Origin: Spongospora subterranea
Lineage: Eukaryota; Endomyxa; Phytomyxea; Plasmodiophorida; Plasmodiophoridae
Reading direction: 5' to 3'
Length of the DNA stretch: 57,355 nucleotides
Assembly (NCBI GenBank): GCA_900404475.1
Contig: OUQQ01000176.1
Coordinates: 4,956-62,310 of the forward strand
Part shown: positions 26,921 to 38,300 of the stretch, in pieces
How the letters are laid out: each line of letters opens with the position of its first letter
How positions within the stretch are numbered: position 1 is the stretch's first letter
Position numbers and translations under genes: made by a program
The notes under the pieces: model-generated
Told to the model about the DNA's origin: nothing
Seen by the model: only the letters and a program-made list of their open reading frames with translations
The model's database searches: none

Positions 26921-29900
26921 ATGGAGAAAATCGCTGCTAACCTCATAGAATGTGTCGGGGGTGATCGAAATACAGTTGCCTCATTCACTGAACTCCTTAA
27001 GCCGTGCACCGCGTTCAACAAGGTTTTCCCTGGATGATAGCGCATAAAATTCACAAGCTCACATCTTGGTTACCTTAGGTTGAAGCATTTAATATACGCC
27101 ATGCACGTAAAAAAGTTGGAAGAAAAGCTGCAGATCTTTCTCAATTCAAGGAAAGAATAGATCAGATTGACAAGTTGACTGATTGGTAGGTGAACAATAC
27201 TGCCCGTTCGCATATGCTCTAATAACTTTCGTAGTCCGGTCAATGTCGATCAGTTTTTGCATGTTCTTGGTCATATTATTGATGACCCATCAACACGGTA
27301 GTTTTTTTCTCAAATTTCTGCTTCGAAGAACATGACAGTTCAACATTAGATCTATCATTTGCTCTGTGGCTTCTTCTAAACGTAAAGAAACCATGGCAAA
27401 CGCTTCCATCTCTACATCATCAAGGAGGTTGTCATCGTCATTTTCCACATCGATGAATACAACAGCAATGTTTGACGCATTGCCAGTTCAACCGACCACA
27501 CCTCACAAAACGACACCTTGTAAAGTCTAAATGCGTTGGACCGCTTCAATTACCGACTTGTTTTAGCGGTTTCCATGCACCGGTCTTTACCGACTATGCC
27601 ATCTAAATCAAGTACCATCGCTGAAACCAAGAGTTTGCCTGTGCAGAGCGTATCTGGTGCAAATTTCTAAGCATCTCTGGTTCGATGCCAAGTTTACTTT
27701 ATCTTTCAGATCGCAATACCCAGGTTGGCTTATCCTTTAGTGAAACAATATCGCTGCGATCATATAGAGGCTATTATGGTATTTTAAACACATTCATCAT
27801 GTTTCAACTCTCTAAATTTGTTAGGAGCCGTTTGTGATCTCGACTTCAATGCGACCTGGCCGATACCTGTCCCACTATCGGTTGTCAATGCATCGAACAG
27901 ACGGTGTCGTGGATCTATAAATTATGGAGACGTATATCCCATTTTAACAAGTATATCTTGATTTTAACTATGGGGTTTCAGGTTGTACTTTTCACAAACG
28001 GGTCATTATATCTAGGGGCCGAGGGCTCTGGGAACATTTCCATGATCAACGCAGTTGCTGATTCAAGGATTAAATGGACCGTATTACCAGGTTCCGATGC
28101 TATCTTGTTGTTAGTTCATGGGTCTGAATACTCGATTGAATAGCTGGATCTGCCCTTGATGAAAGCAGAATACATGTCAATGATCGGGTCGTTCTGAAGT
28201 CCTGTTTCGCCACTCTGCTATACTGCAACCCAGGTATGGCCTCAAATGCTTTCTCGAACAGGAGTATTCACCGCATGATGAAGACGGCTCTGTCAATTGT
28301 AACTGCAGTGACACATCCTTCCCCGGGGTCACGTGGACGATATCCAAATCCTCCATCCCTTTCGCGCCAAAATGGTTAGATGATCTTTATGATATATCTA
28401 TGTTTTCATTTTCCAAGGATGGAGGGAGATTCTCTAATGTAACCGACAAACGCGAGCAAGTAGGAACGTTTATTATTGTGGGCAATTGTCATCACAGCAT
28501 TATCGTACAGGAACTCGCCTTTGCCCGCGCTGTTAGGTCATGTTTACTTGGCATTCCAAGTGATCTGATTAGATTGGCCTCTTCAGGAGGCTCGGGTACA
28601 CCTCCATCTTTTGTGCTATCCGTTATGGAAAACCTTCCTGTTACTCTCAAGTTCCAAGCGGAACGTTTTCTGCCAACTGCTAATTGTTATTTAACAGTCA
28701 AGTCAGAAATTCAGGTGAATAAGCATATCTCAAAAATCATCAAGTGTTCATTTTCGTCTTAGAGAAGATCGAGGTATGAGTTCGGGTTTGTCAGTCAGGC
28801 ACTTGCGGCGTCGATTGAACAAGTTCTTGAGGTCTTCAAGTATTGCGGTCAATATCATCTGTGCTGATTGTTCCTAGACGTACATGATTAAGGTTACTCA
28901 GTTGGAAAAAGAGCCGCTGCAAACGCTGTGGTTTCATCTGCAAGACGAAATATACAAAATCAAGTTATTGCACAAGTTAGTTGAGGGCGTGATCAACGCT
29001 TCGGGAGGATTGCTACTTCATGAGGTCTACAAGCTTTACTGCTCTCAAGGGTTGTTCAAGTTGTCGTTTTGATCCGACTGATCCAAACTGATTTTTTTGC
29101 AGAGATGGTGTCAGCCGTCAACTGTTTCACAAACTGATGTCTGATGTGGCGACTCCGTATTTCAAAATGCTTTCTCAATGGATTCATTTCGGCGTTGTTG
29201 AAGATCCGTATGAGGAATTTCAAATCAGTGTGCGTCCATCCGACTTTTTTCGAACCTCGCTGTGTGAATTTCTAATGCTCAGGTTCGCCATGATCTAACC
29301 AAGGATAATCTCGAAAAAGAATTCAATGATGCCTTTTGGGTAACGTTTCTATATTCTGAATACTTTACGCTCTGATGCTCTTGTAAATTAGGATGACAGA
29401 TACGTGATTCGATCCGAAATGGTGCCATCCTTTTTGTCGCAATTTTCATCCCAGATACTGCTTACTGGAAAATATTTGAACGTTTTGAGGCAATGCAGCC
29501 TAAAACGATGTCTAAACATATCCAAGAAGTCAGGAGCCAATCCATCTTCGTTTTGCTTTGATGCTCCGCAGTAACCAACTTTGACTAACTGCGTTTTCAT
29601 TTCTCACCGTATTTTGCAAGGAACGGGAAAATCATCGAGGCCGCATTTCGAATTGCAAGCGCCGATCTTCTAGATGTGCTTCTAACTGAAAACCATCTTC
29701 CGGATCATTTGAGGTGGATGAGCATCCATTCTTCGCCTGATCTGAACATTTTCCAGGTGTATATACCGATATTTCTTGCATGGTCAGGGAGATTTTTTTG
29801 TCAACTTTCTTGATAGCGCGGAAGCCGAGTTAAGCCGTCCTTCTTCTGCACAATCACTAAATCGTCTGCAGTCACTGCTGGATCTGGCATTTTCATCAAT

Positions 29901-31066
29901 CCCGGATAATCCACTTCACGATCGTATTCATTGCCGCCTTGAGCAATACACATTGGTTCAAAAAATGTTGGTAGTTTAGTAGTGTGAGCAAACGCAGATA
30001 CTAAAATATAATGTCTAGGAATGTCATTCATACGCTTGCTAGGGAAACACTGGTCGGAGGAGCGCATCCGGGCATTGATGGTTTCACAGCTAAAGCATCG
30101 TTCACAGGAATCGAGGTATGGGCGAGGATTTTCGCGAGTTCCTATGTTGATGTGGGGATAGGCTTTTACTCTAGATTACAACGTTTCGTGGCCTTTGTCT
30201 TTGATTCTTTCCAAAAAAGCGCTCACCAAATATCAATTGATCTTCCGCCATTTGTTTTATATCAAGCATGTCGATCGGCAGGTTGGGATCACCTGGAAAT
30301 ATCAGCAACGGTCAGGCACCAAATATTTTATGTCACGTGCTCTCAAACTTGTTTTCCGTTCAGACTGAGAGAGCTCTCTCTCTCCTCCACCTTCTCTTTG
30401 TCGCTTGCTCTCAGGCTTCGTATGATGCATTTCTTACAGAACCTTCAGTTTTATTTGACGATCGAAGTATTGGAACCAAATTATCGTAAATTAGAGCAAG
30501 CTCTTTTGGCCGACGATGTCAACACTGTCGATCGCGTGCGCAGAAATGTTTTATATATTTTCGTGAAATGTAACTATGTTTTTTCAGGTTATTGAAGCGC
30601 ACGATCAATTCTTGGATACCTGTCTTAAGGAATGTCTGCTGACAAACCACAACATATTGCAAAGCCTCACATCTCTGTTATCATCCTGTTTGATTTTTGC
30701 CCGAAATATGAACAATTATCATGCATCTTTTGAACTGCTAGAGTAACACTTGTAGGATATTCGTTTGTATTTTTTAATGTTCATGAGTTTAGGTTAACAC
30801 AAAATGCAACTCCAATAAGTGGCTCAAAAAGACGCAAACGTCTGGCAATGCTGTCATCTCAGGTTATGGCTGCAGGTCAAAACAGCGATTACGTCGAGAT
30901 GATTGCGAAGTTTCTGGAAAAGTTCGACCAGAAGCTGACGGGACTAATCGAGCAGCTGACCGAAAGGGCCAACACATTGCACGAATCACACATGATGAAT
31001 CTTTGCACTCGCCTGGATTACAACTCATATTATCATGATAGGCGACACGCCAATAATCCATCTTAA
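26921..31066 (+). CDS. GCP2: gamma-tubulin complex component 2 (GCP2/Spc97 family)
   Basis: Microtubule-nucleation scaffold that binds gamma-tubulin in the gamma-tubulin small complex at spindle poles or centrosomes. Exons show RYEFGFVSQALAASI (28783), ISKVTQLE-type and LQTLWFHLQDE (28900-28945), GVVEDPYEEF (29190), DDRYVIRSEMVPSFLSQF then ILLTGKYLNVLRQC (29396-29500), QGDFFVNFLDSAEAEL (29782), GIEAFTLDYNVSWPLSLIL and SKKALTKYQLIFRHLFYIKH (after intron 30116-30161), RMMHFLQNLQFYLTIEVLEPN (30420), HDQFLDTCLKECLL, and the C-terminal MMNLCTRLDYNSYY (30993). This wording is GCP2, not GCP3 to GCP6. Start ATG 26921 (MEKIAANLIEC). A non-canonical beta-rich insert precedes the first GRIP motif (27716-28120). 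At least 15 short introns. Confidence 0.9.
27716..28120 (+). other. beta-trefoil/MIR-like insert in GCP2
   Basis: Joining exons across introns beginning near 27780 and 27931 gives repeated units: SFSETISLRSYRGYYG, then INYGDVVLFTNGSLYLGA with EGSGNISMINA, ending RIKWTVLPGSDA. The pattern ‘YGD-hydrophobic-x-L...G-YLG...W-x-I/V’ is typical of fascin/MIR/trefoil repeats. The domain assignment is inference. Confidence 0.45.
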
Positions 31067-31258
31067 ATTCTGATTAGCAATCACCAACCAAAAATCGCAT
31101 TTTTCAATTCCGTAGTTGAACTATCCACACTGTAGATTACCTAATGGCCGTTCCATCTCGCTGAATAGGCTTTTTTAAGTTCGAATTGATATTGTTGTCT
31201 TAATAGTCAGCGAGGACCCTGCCGGTACCTACACTGCACTCCGCGCGTTATTGTCAAA
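31067..31258. other. intergenic / chorismate synthase promoter
   Basis: Short AT-rich spacer between the GCP2 stop and the chorismate synthase ATG; nothing else recognised. Confidence 0.5.
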
Positions 31259-32662
31259 ATGAGTGTTTTTGGGCAGATATTGCGGGTGTCTACTTTCGGA
31301 GAGAGCCATTGCCCTGCGGTTGGCTGCGTTATTGATGGCGTACCGGCGCGCATGCGGCTTTCAGCAGATGATGTGCAAATTCAGTTGAATCGCAGACGTC
31401 CGGGGCAATCGACCATGACCACGGCAAGAGATGAATCAGATCTGGTCACGATATTATCTGGTGTAGAGCATGGGTATACATTAGGAACGCCCATCGCCCT
31501 CCTCGTTCACAATCGCGATCAGCGTCCATCTGATTACTCTGACCTGGTCGACGTCCCTCGGCCGTCCCATGCCGACTATACATATCAGGTAGCTCAAGTA
31601 TAAGAGTGACGGCGACCAATAACTGGATTCGTCCATTATGCAGGCCAAGTACGGCATCAGAGCTTCATCCGGTGGAGGCAGATCTAGTGCGCGTGAAACT
31701 ATCGGCAGAGTTGCTGCAGGAGCCATTGCTGTAATCAATTACTGACTTACAAAAATATGGGTGCCTTGTTCAGCTTTGTGTAGGAAAAGTGGCTTTCTGA
31801 AAAATATGGACTGAACATTGTTGCGTTTGTTTCATCCGTTGGAAACATATCAATGTCGGAGAAGGTGAATTTATTTATCGACCAATGTTTCATCATACAT
31901 TGTTGATTTGCTGTCGACTACAGATATGTTGGAACAACTGGTCTAGAGAACAGGTTGATCAGTCTCCAGTTCGTTGTCCCGATCTCGATGCATCCGAGAA
32001 GATGTGCTCTTTGATTGAGCACGTCAAGGCACAATCTGATTCAATTGGTGGGATTGTCAGTTGCGTTATAACCAATGTCCCACAAGGTTGGGGAGAGCCA
32101 GTATTTGACCGCCTGGTAGGGATATAGCGTTTTTGGACTGATTGCATGTTCAACATTAATGCAACATAGGAAGCTAGTCTGGCTCGTGCCATGTTATCGA
32201 TTCCAGCAACCAAAGTAAAAATCTACTCAGTTTGGGCGTCTTGACTAACGTATAGAATAGGGTTTCGAAGTAGGATCAGGATTTGCTGGTAGCACACAGC
32301 TAGGGTCAGAACATAACGATGCGTTTACTGCATCGGAACATCAAGGCGAAAGCATGTTGACTACAGCAACTAACAGAAGCGGAGGTATTCAGGGAGGAAT
32401 AAGTAATGGCTGTCCGATATATTTCCGTGTTGCGTTCAAGCCGCCTGCAACCATTGGCAAGGCTCAGGAAACAGCTACATTTTCCGGAGAAAATGTAGTT
32501 CTTCAAGCTAGTGGGCGCCATGATCCTTGCGTTGTGCCCAGAGCGGTTGCTATCGTTGAAAGTATGGCTGCATTAGTCTTGGCGGATGCTGCGTGCTTGC
32601 AAGAATCTCGAATTTCATCTTCTAGTTGTTACAACATCGTTGGCAAATGCAATTCCCACTAA
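31259..32662 (+). CDS. ARO2: chorismate synthase
   Basis: Last enzyme of the shikimate pathway: EPSP to chorismate, using reduced FMN. The N terminus [17 protein letters not shown] and [18 protein letters not shown] are diagnostic, followed by [23 protein letters not shown], then after introns [109 protein letters not shown] and [21 protein letters not shown]-binding and active-site His/Arg blocks are all present. About five introns (for example one after SHADYTYQ at about 31587). It implies aromatic amino acid synthesis in this organism, unlike obligate energy parasites such as Microsporidia. Single-domain form, not the fungal pentafunctional AROM. Confidence 0.95.
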
Positions 32663-32727
32663 TTCAAAATTCAAATTGTGTTAAGTAACTATCAACAAAC
32701 CTTTGGATATCATATCATAGGCAATGG

Positions 32728-33827
32728 TTATGAAGAACGGACTCGTTTTAATTGTGGCGGTGGAGGAGTTCCAGGGACATCATCTTCCGACATTTCCGAT
32801 TCTGTTTGAGACATGGATGCCGTACTAGATGATTTTGACGGCTTATCAACTTGTCGAACTTGCTTAACTGAGGTTTGATTTGTAAGAAAAGTCGCAGGAA
32901 CTTCGGGGGTTACAATATTTTCTTCATTGGATAGACCGTCTTCGCTGGCAAATGTAGAAATTGCTACGTTGAAGACCCATTGATCAGAGCAGTCATTGAG
33001 ATCGGCTGAGCTTAGAAGAATAGGATCCCCGGCGACGCTGAAAAACATATGCATATTGATACTCACCGACTATCATCACGTCAAAACACGAAAAGGATTC
33101 CCAGAAAACACGCGCCTCATACCTCACAGAACGCCAATACTGACTTTATGTCTTTAACGGTGATCACACTTGCACAACTCGAACTTTCTGCCACTCGGTA
33201 AAGCTCAAAATCGTCTGCCAGCAATCGCACCTCTGTTTGCAATATGTTCGGATCGTCAAATGCAGTATCGTCAACGTATGATCTGATTATCAATTCATTT
33301 GGCAGCGCTTGAAATGTTATTTCCTTCAATGACGGGTGAAACGCATCCAGAGTTTTGTGAAGCCATTTTGCACTTGCAGACAGCGCATTTGGCATGCTTC
33401 GCTTATCACAGTTATGTGAATAGATCGAGCCAGGAATATCATCGCTGCATATATATAATTTTTGCTCAAAACCATGAACGTTGCTGAATTCAAATGATAG
33501 TCCGTCAGCATCCAGACGCATTGAAACATTTGAATCCTTCACGTGAGCATTCATTCTTGGCCGCAGCGACCAGAGTAAATTGCGGACAGGCAGACGGCAT
33601 TTGATTGAGTTATATGAGCCATGGTCAAACCTTCTGAAGAATGACGCCGACAACTGTAGCGACGCGTATGACGACTGTGAGTCGTTGAGTACGCGCCATA
33701 ATATGCCTGCCGACGTCACTTCGATGATGACCGAGCCGGCAATTCGCCCCATGCAATGCAGTGCACGACTGAGTATTGTTATGTTTTGGGATGATATATC
33801 GGCGTCCATCATAAAACAATAGGACAA
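32728..33827 (-). CDS. RAD9: RAD9 checkpoint clamp subunit
   Basis: Subunit of the 9-1-1 (RAD9-RAD1-HUS1) PCNA-like clamp acting at damaged DNA. The N terminus contains ILSRALHCMGRIAGSVIIEV, AGILWRVLNDSQSSYASLQL and SASFFRRF, the PCNA-fold opening typical of RAD9. One intron (33070-33122, GTATGA...GATAG, phase 0) joins VLAFCE to SVSINMHMFFSVAGDPILLSS, matching the ‘F..pGkPv.lS’ block of the second half. The C-terminal tail is Ser/Glu-rich and Pro-rich (SQTESEMSEDDVPGTPPPP), as expected for the phosphorylated RAD9 tail. Spliced length 348 residues, near human RAD9A (391). Start at 33827, or the in-frame Met a few codons later (MMDADIS). It ends 65 bp from chorismate synthase in convergent orientation. 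Confidence 0.88.
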
Positions 33828-33910
33828 TAAACCAGATAATCGCTTGATAATCGGGTTCTGGGGTAACCCCTAATCCACCTGGCTGGTGGCTAACGATACC
33901 AGACTGCAGT

Positions 33911-34277
33911 TTGAGCACAGCTCCGCAAAATAAGACCGTGCTTTACTGGCAGCCGAGCACTGCCCGTGCCGGCATGCCGCCGACGGGAAACGAAGGAAAA
34001 ATGCCTAGTGTGAATTCACGTGGCGCACTGCAACAGCTTCGTCTATGCCACTTGGACCCACTTGCTCTAACCGAACCTGGAATATGGAAACGGCGCCTTT
34101 TCAATCATGATTTTGTTCATGCGTTATGGACTAGCAGGCAATACGTCGGGTATCGCCTGCATGACCACAGTCTTGTGAGCTTGAATCACACCTTTGTTGA
34201 TTCATTCAGATTATTGGTAATAATTTATTTGTGTTCTGGCACGGTTCTAGGTGGATCAGTCGCGTAAACTGAGCTGA
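33911..34277 (+). CDS. conserved-looking small protein, unknown function
   Basis: Protein-like frame MSTAPQNKTVLYWQPSTARA... with a dense block RQYVGYRLHDHSLVSLNHTF. With a 34-bp intron (34217-34250) it ends QSRKLS at TGA 34275-34277 (110 residues); without splicing it stops at 34267 (118 residues). I cannot name the family. Either version overlaps the end of the convergent POLE4/CHRAC1-like gene, whose stop is at 34225. Confidence 0.5.
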
Positions 34278-34989
34278 GATATTGATCCCGAGTGGTCATG
34301 GGGGGAATGATGTCAAGAAGAAATTCGAATGCAGGTCGATCCTTTACAGCAGCAGCTATGAAAAGAGAATGAATAAAAGCATTGATGTTCAAAGATGGGA
34401 AATACCGAGATCTTTGTACTGCAACGTTCGCCGAGAATCCCCCTTGGCCTTGGCAAATGCATCCTGAGTTAATCTCCAAATAAATAGCTCCTAAATCAAT
34501 ATTAAAAACTGCAATTTTTCATTGGGCTGTAATCAGTTTACAGCTGATTTTGCGAGTAAGAAAGATGCATCGCCGCCCAGCATGCTGATTTTAGATTCGG
34601 ACTTAGCAATGCGACGAACCTTGGTCAGGGCAAGCATACACGCTCCAGATGGAGCTGGTGGTAAAGTATTATCAAGTGGGCGCTTGACCCTCTTTGGTTT
34701 CGGTGGGGCGATCCTAAATCATAACATGAATGAACCGGGATGAGCGATCAAAAATCACCACCAACTGTTGAGGAATGACCGCCGATGACGAAAGTGGGTG
34801 ATGCGCTGTCAGATCGTCATCAGTGGTGACGGCCATCTGATGATCAGTCTGACTGGACTCTTGTTCCAGATCCGGACTGTATTGGTCCCGACGATCACGC
34901 GTATCAGCAGTCTGCTGTCCATGATCGGGTAACAACAGATCCCTGTCATGCAGGGGCCCACCGTCGTGGTCCACATTCGCAGTCTCCAT
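34225..34989 (-). CDS. histone-fold protein of the POLE4/CHRAC1/Dpb3 type
   Basis: H2A/NF-YC-like histone-fold subunit, in relatives part of DNA polymerase epsilon or the CHRAC remodeller. No single frame shows it; three introns (34714-34765, 34491-34541, 34356-34405) join LTKVRRIAKSESKISML, GGDASFLLAKSAELFIWRL, TQDAFAKAKGDSRRTLQYKD and LAAAVKDRPAFEFLLDIIP, the classic sequence of this fold. A Lys/Pro-rich stretch (APPKPKRVKRPL) precedes the fold and could be a nuclear signal; the N terminus is acidic. 203 residues from ATG 34989, or 209 from ATG 35007. POLE4 versus CHRAC1 cannot be decided by eye; the post-fold TTRDQYLSSVY resembles CHRAC1. Confidence 0.85.
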
Positions 34990-35024
34990 AACACAATTGC
35001 ACCTCACTCACCCACAACCACTAT

Positions 35025-35287
35025 TTACTGCTTACGGACCTCATCATCCATTACGGAGCAGGTTCCCTCGGGGGCGTAAAAAAAGTCACGATGCCTGCTC
35101 TTGACGAACCCGTTTGTATTGGCAGAATAATCCTCTTTGAATGGGCGTTGTTGCCGAGTCGACCGGATGCCAACTTTGACTGGATCGATATGTGTACCTG
35201 ATCGCATCACCAAACCGATATGATGATGCGTTAGAAACGGACCATATTTTCTAACCGGAATTGTTCTCCGGATTTTCTTTCGGTTCA
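35025..35287 (-). CDS. possible small basic protein
   Basis: Open frame of about 88 residues from the Met of MNRKKIRRTIPVRKYGP, rich in Arg/Lys/His, lying between two divergent genes. No family recognised. It could be a chance frame within their shared promoter. Confidence 0.25.
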
Positions 35288-35307
35288 TTTTTCGGCAGAG
35301 ACAAGGA

Positions 35308-38300
35308 ATGATCAATGACGGGATTGATGGTGCATCCTCCAAATCGTTCTCATTGTCCTGCGTCAACTCCTATCTTTATTCATCCCTGCTTATCTTAGCT
35401 GACTGCAATTTTGTGGCCATATCATTGGTCTGTTTTGGAGCGGTTATTGAGTGTTTACAGTTGATTGCCTTTTTATTATCCGACGATGATGCGTTATTTG
35501 CCTGGAATCCACAGCAGACTTCAGACTTGGGATCGATATTGCGCCTAATTGATCACATGATTTTGATTCGATTATTTAGTCTGCCGAACGCCTTTATTAT
35601 CGTTTCCGTAATGGTGGCCCTCTTGTTCTCGAGTTTAGTCATTATCGGATATCAATATGATGTGTACGGTATTGAACCGTCTGCGTTTCGGTTGCGAACT
35701 GTCAGGTCCCTCATATCCCTGTTTTCGTCAATCCTGTATGTTCCCGCATTATCGACACTAATCAAAGAAGCATGCTCGTCGTCGTTTCTGTTAGCTCTGG
35801 TGGCTGGTTGTTTTGCATTCTTTTATACTATCGGAATGATTATCTGTACAGTCGTGTTGCACGATATTCATATACAGTCAAGGTGCGCGTTAGCTCGCGC
35901 CCATTCTAGGTTTGAACTGACATATATATCGTTAAAGACTGTGTTTCCCATTCTATTCCTATGTTTTACGTCATCCCGTGTATTATTAGCATTTCTCGCC
36001 TTCGCATCCTCATCAGCCGTAGCAATTGCGTTCTTACTCTACATTCCTTATTACAATTATCTCATGGTTCATTTACGGTGTAGCCTTTTGTCATTATTAG
36101 TGTGGACTGGATCATCGTGTTTAATTGGCGAGATTATAAATGACCCTCGACATGATGGATCTATTTATATGGTATATGGAGGGGCACCGCTCATAATCAT
36201 ACTAACCAATCTACTTGTCCATATCCGGTTCAGTGTCGTACGAGAAATACCTGATGATAATTTAAATAACCAGTTTATTGCTGAGGCAAAATTTCGGCTT
36301 TTGCTTTTGGACGAACTCGGTGATACAGAACGAAGTCATCTCCAAAACGATAAACTCGTTGATGAGCAAAAATTGATTTGCTTGCGTCTGATTATTGACA
36401 GGAGCACCCAATGTTTTCCTAGAAACGCACTGATGTTAGTGATATCAGCTTTGTTCAATTTCGAGGTATTTTGTATACCCTTCCTCGGTATGTTGTGCTT
36501 TAATGCATTATTCACAAACTAATATGTTCTGTTTCTGTTGTAGCTTATTCAGATCTATCCAATGCCACCAAATGCCATCCGTTACTAGATATTGGGTTTA
36601 TGATCGCCCGCCTTCAGCGTCAATACGCTCAGCGAGTTCTTAAAGCCGCTCACAATCGTGACGTTATCGCCTACAACCGATACGTAGATTTACAATCATC
36701 TGCAACTCAACATGATTTGGATCTGACTCGCTCTCTGCTGTCGTTGTGGCGGGAATTACTTCAAGATGCACCAGACTTTGAAAAGTTGCATTCTGTTGCG
36801 CGTGAAATATCTTCCCAAATGACTGTTGCCAAAGTGGCGTACACTGCGATGATGAACATCTCATCCGAATCGACTTCTGCAGTGACAGCATATGCAGGGT
36901 TTCTGACAGACCTTTTGCACGATGATCTCGCCGCTCGGACATTAAAAGCTCGTGTTAAGGACCTCAATGCATCGAAAATCAGAGACCGGTCTTATCGTAC
37001 ATTACTGTTCAGCGATGATAATGCTGTTATCGTTATCAGTGGCGACATCCTGAATTTAGGCGAGATACTCGCAGTTAACGATGGCGCTCGTGCATTGTTC
37101 GGCGTTGCTATCGTTGGCAAGAATATCAGCGTGATCGTCCCTGAGCCGATCAGCCATCTGCATACCGACATCATGGTCAGGAACCTATCGCGAGGAAAAG
37201 GGACTGTGCTTGATCAGACTAGGAGGTTAATCATTCGTCGACAAACCGGATTCGTCCAGGATGCCGTTGTTTATATTAAGTCATTTGTAGACCATGAGCA
37301 TCTGTCATTCATCGGGATATTGGAGCCGATAGCAGATGAAACGTTCTCGTTCATCATCGTTGCTGACCAGGATTTGCAAATTTGCGCTATCTCTGAATCA
37401 GCATATGATTCTTTGATTGGCGCTGTTATTGGTCATCCGTTAAATGACCTAATGCCCATATCCGATGGGGACTTGACTGATCGCCAAGGGATGGTGTCAT
37501 TATCAGATGGGAGCCAAAGGTTGTATAATATCCAGATCGAAAAAATCAACCTTGATTTGGAGCGGTCGTTATTCGTCATCGTTATTCGTATGGTCCCAGT
37601 ACAGAATTATCAGGCACTCGATGAGTGTCCACTCGAACCTGAAAGCAAATTGATTGACCGATCCAGTTTCCGGAGTGATTTCGGGGCATATAGCAATGCA
37701 CCTTGGCAGAACGTACAAGTGGCTATGGCAAATCGATTGTTCGGTGACCTTGAGGATGATAGTCATGGTGAAGTTGACGAAGAAGCGTCGCTGACAGAGT
37801 CGATGTCAGCAACAGCTCGGGCGGTCAATCATGATGGGGATTATCTCGTCAACATTCATGACAGAATGTCCAAATTCTCAGAAATCTCACTTAATGACGA
37901 CAAACATGACGTTTGTGGCCGCAATATTTCTGTCTCTAGCGCATTCAACGATCACCACGGTCTGACTCACGAGAGAGTGATACTGCTTTGGCTAAACAGA
38001 TCATCGATCATCTTGTTAGTTATCGTCTCGATCACAATATTATCTGGTTTCGTATTCAGATCCAACTTCATTGATCGCAATATTCAGATATCGGACCGGA
38101 TATCGTCATCATCATCACGGTCTACTGATCTGATTAGCCTTTCTCTGGCAGCATATGATTTACAGCTCATGGCAACTGGGTATAAAGCATCCACTGATGT
38201 GAAAGCTGTACGGCAACGAATCAGCGCGTTCACCGACCAGTTAGAGTTCAAGGTCGACACAGAACTGCGACGGATGGGTTCGTGGTCTTCGCCCTTAGCG

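Noticed and set aside
27904..28143. Separate small gene at the GCP2 insert
   Set aside because: Frame and splice signals connect it to flanking GCP2 exons; no own start context or terminator.
32759..33822. Plus-strand frames over RAD9
   Set aside because: The minus frame alone shows family conservation.
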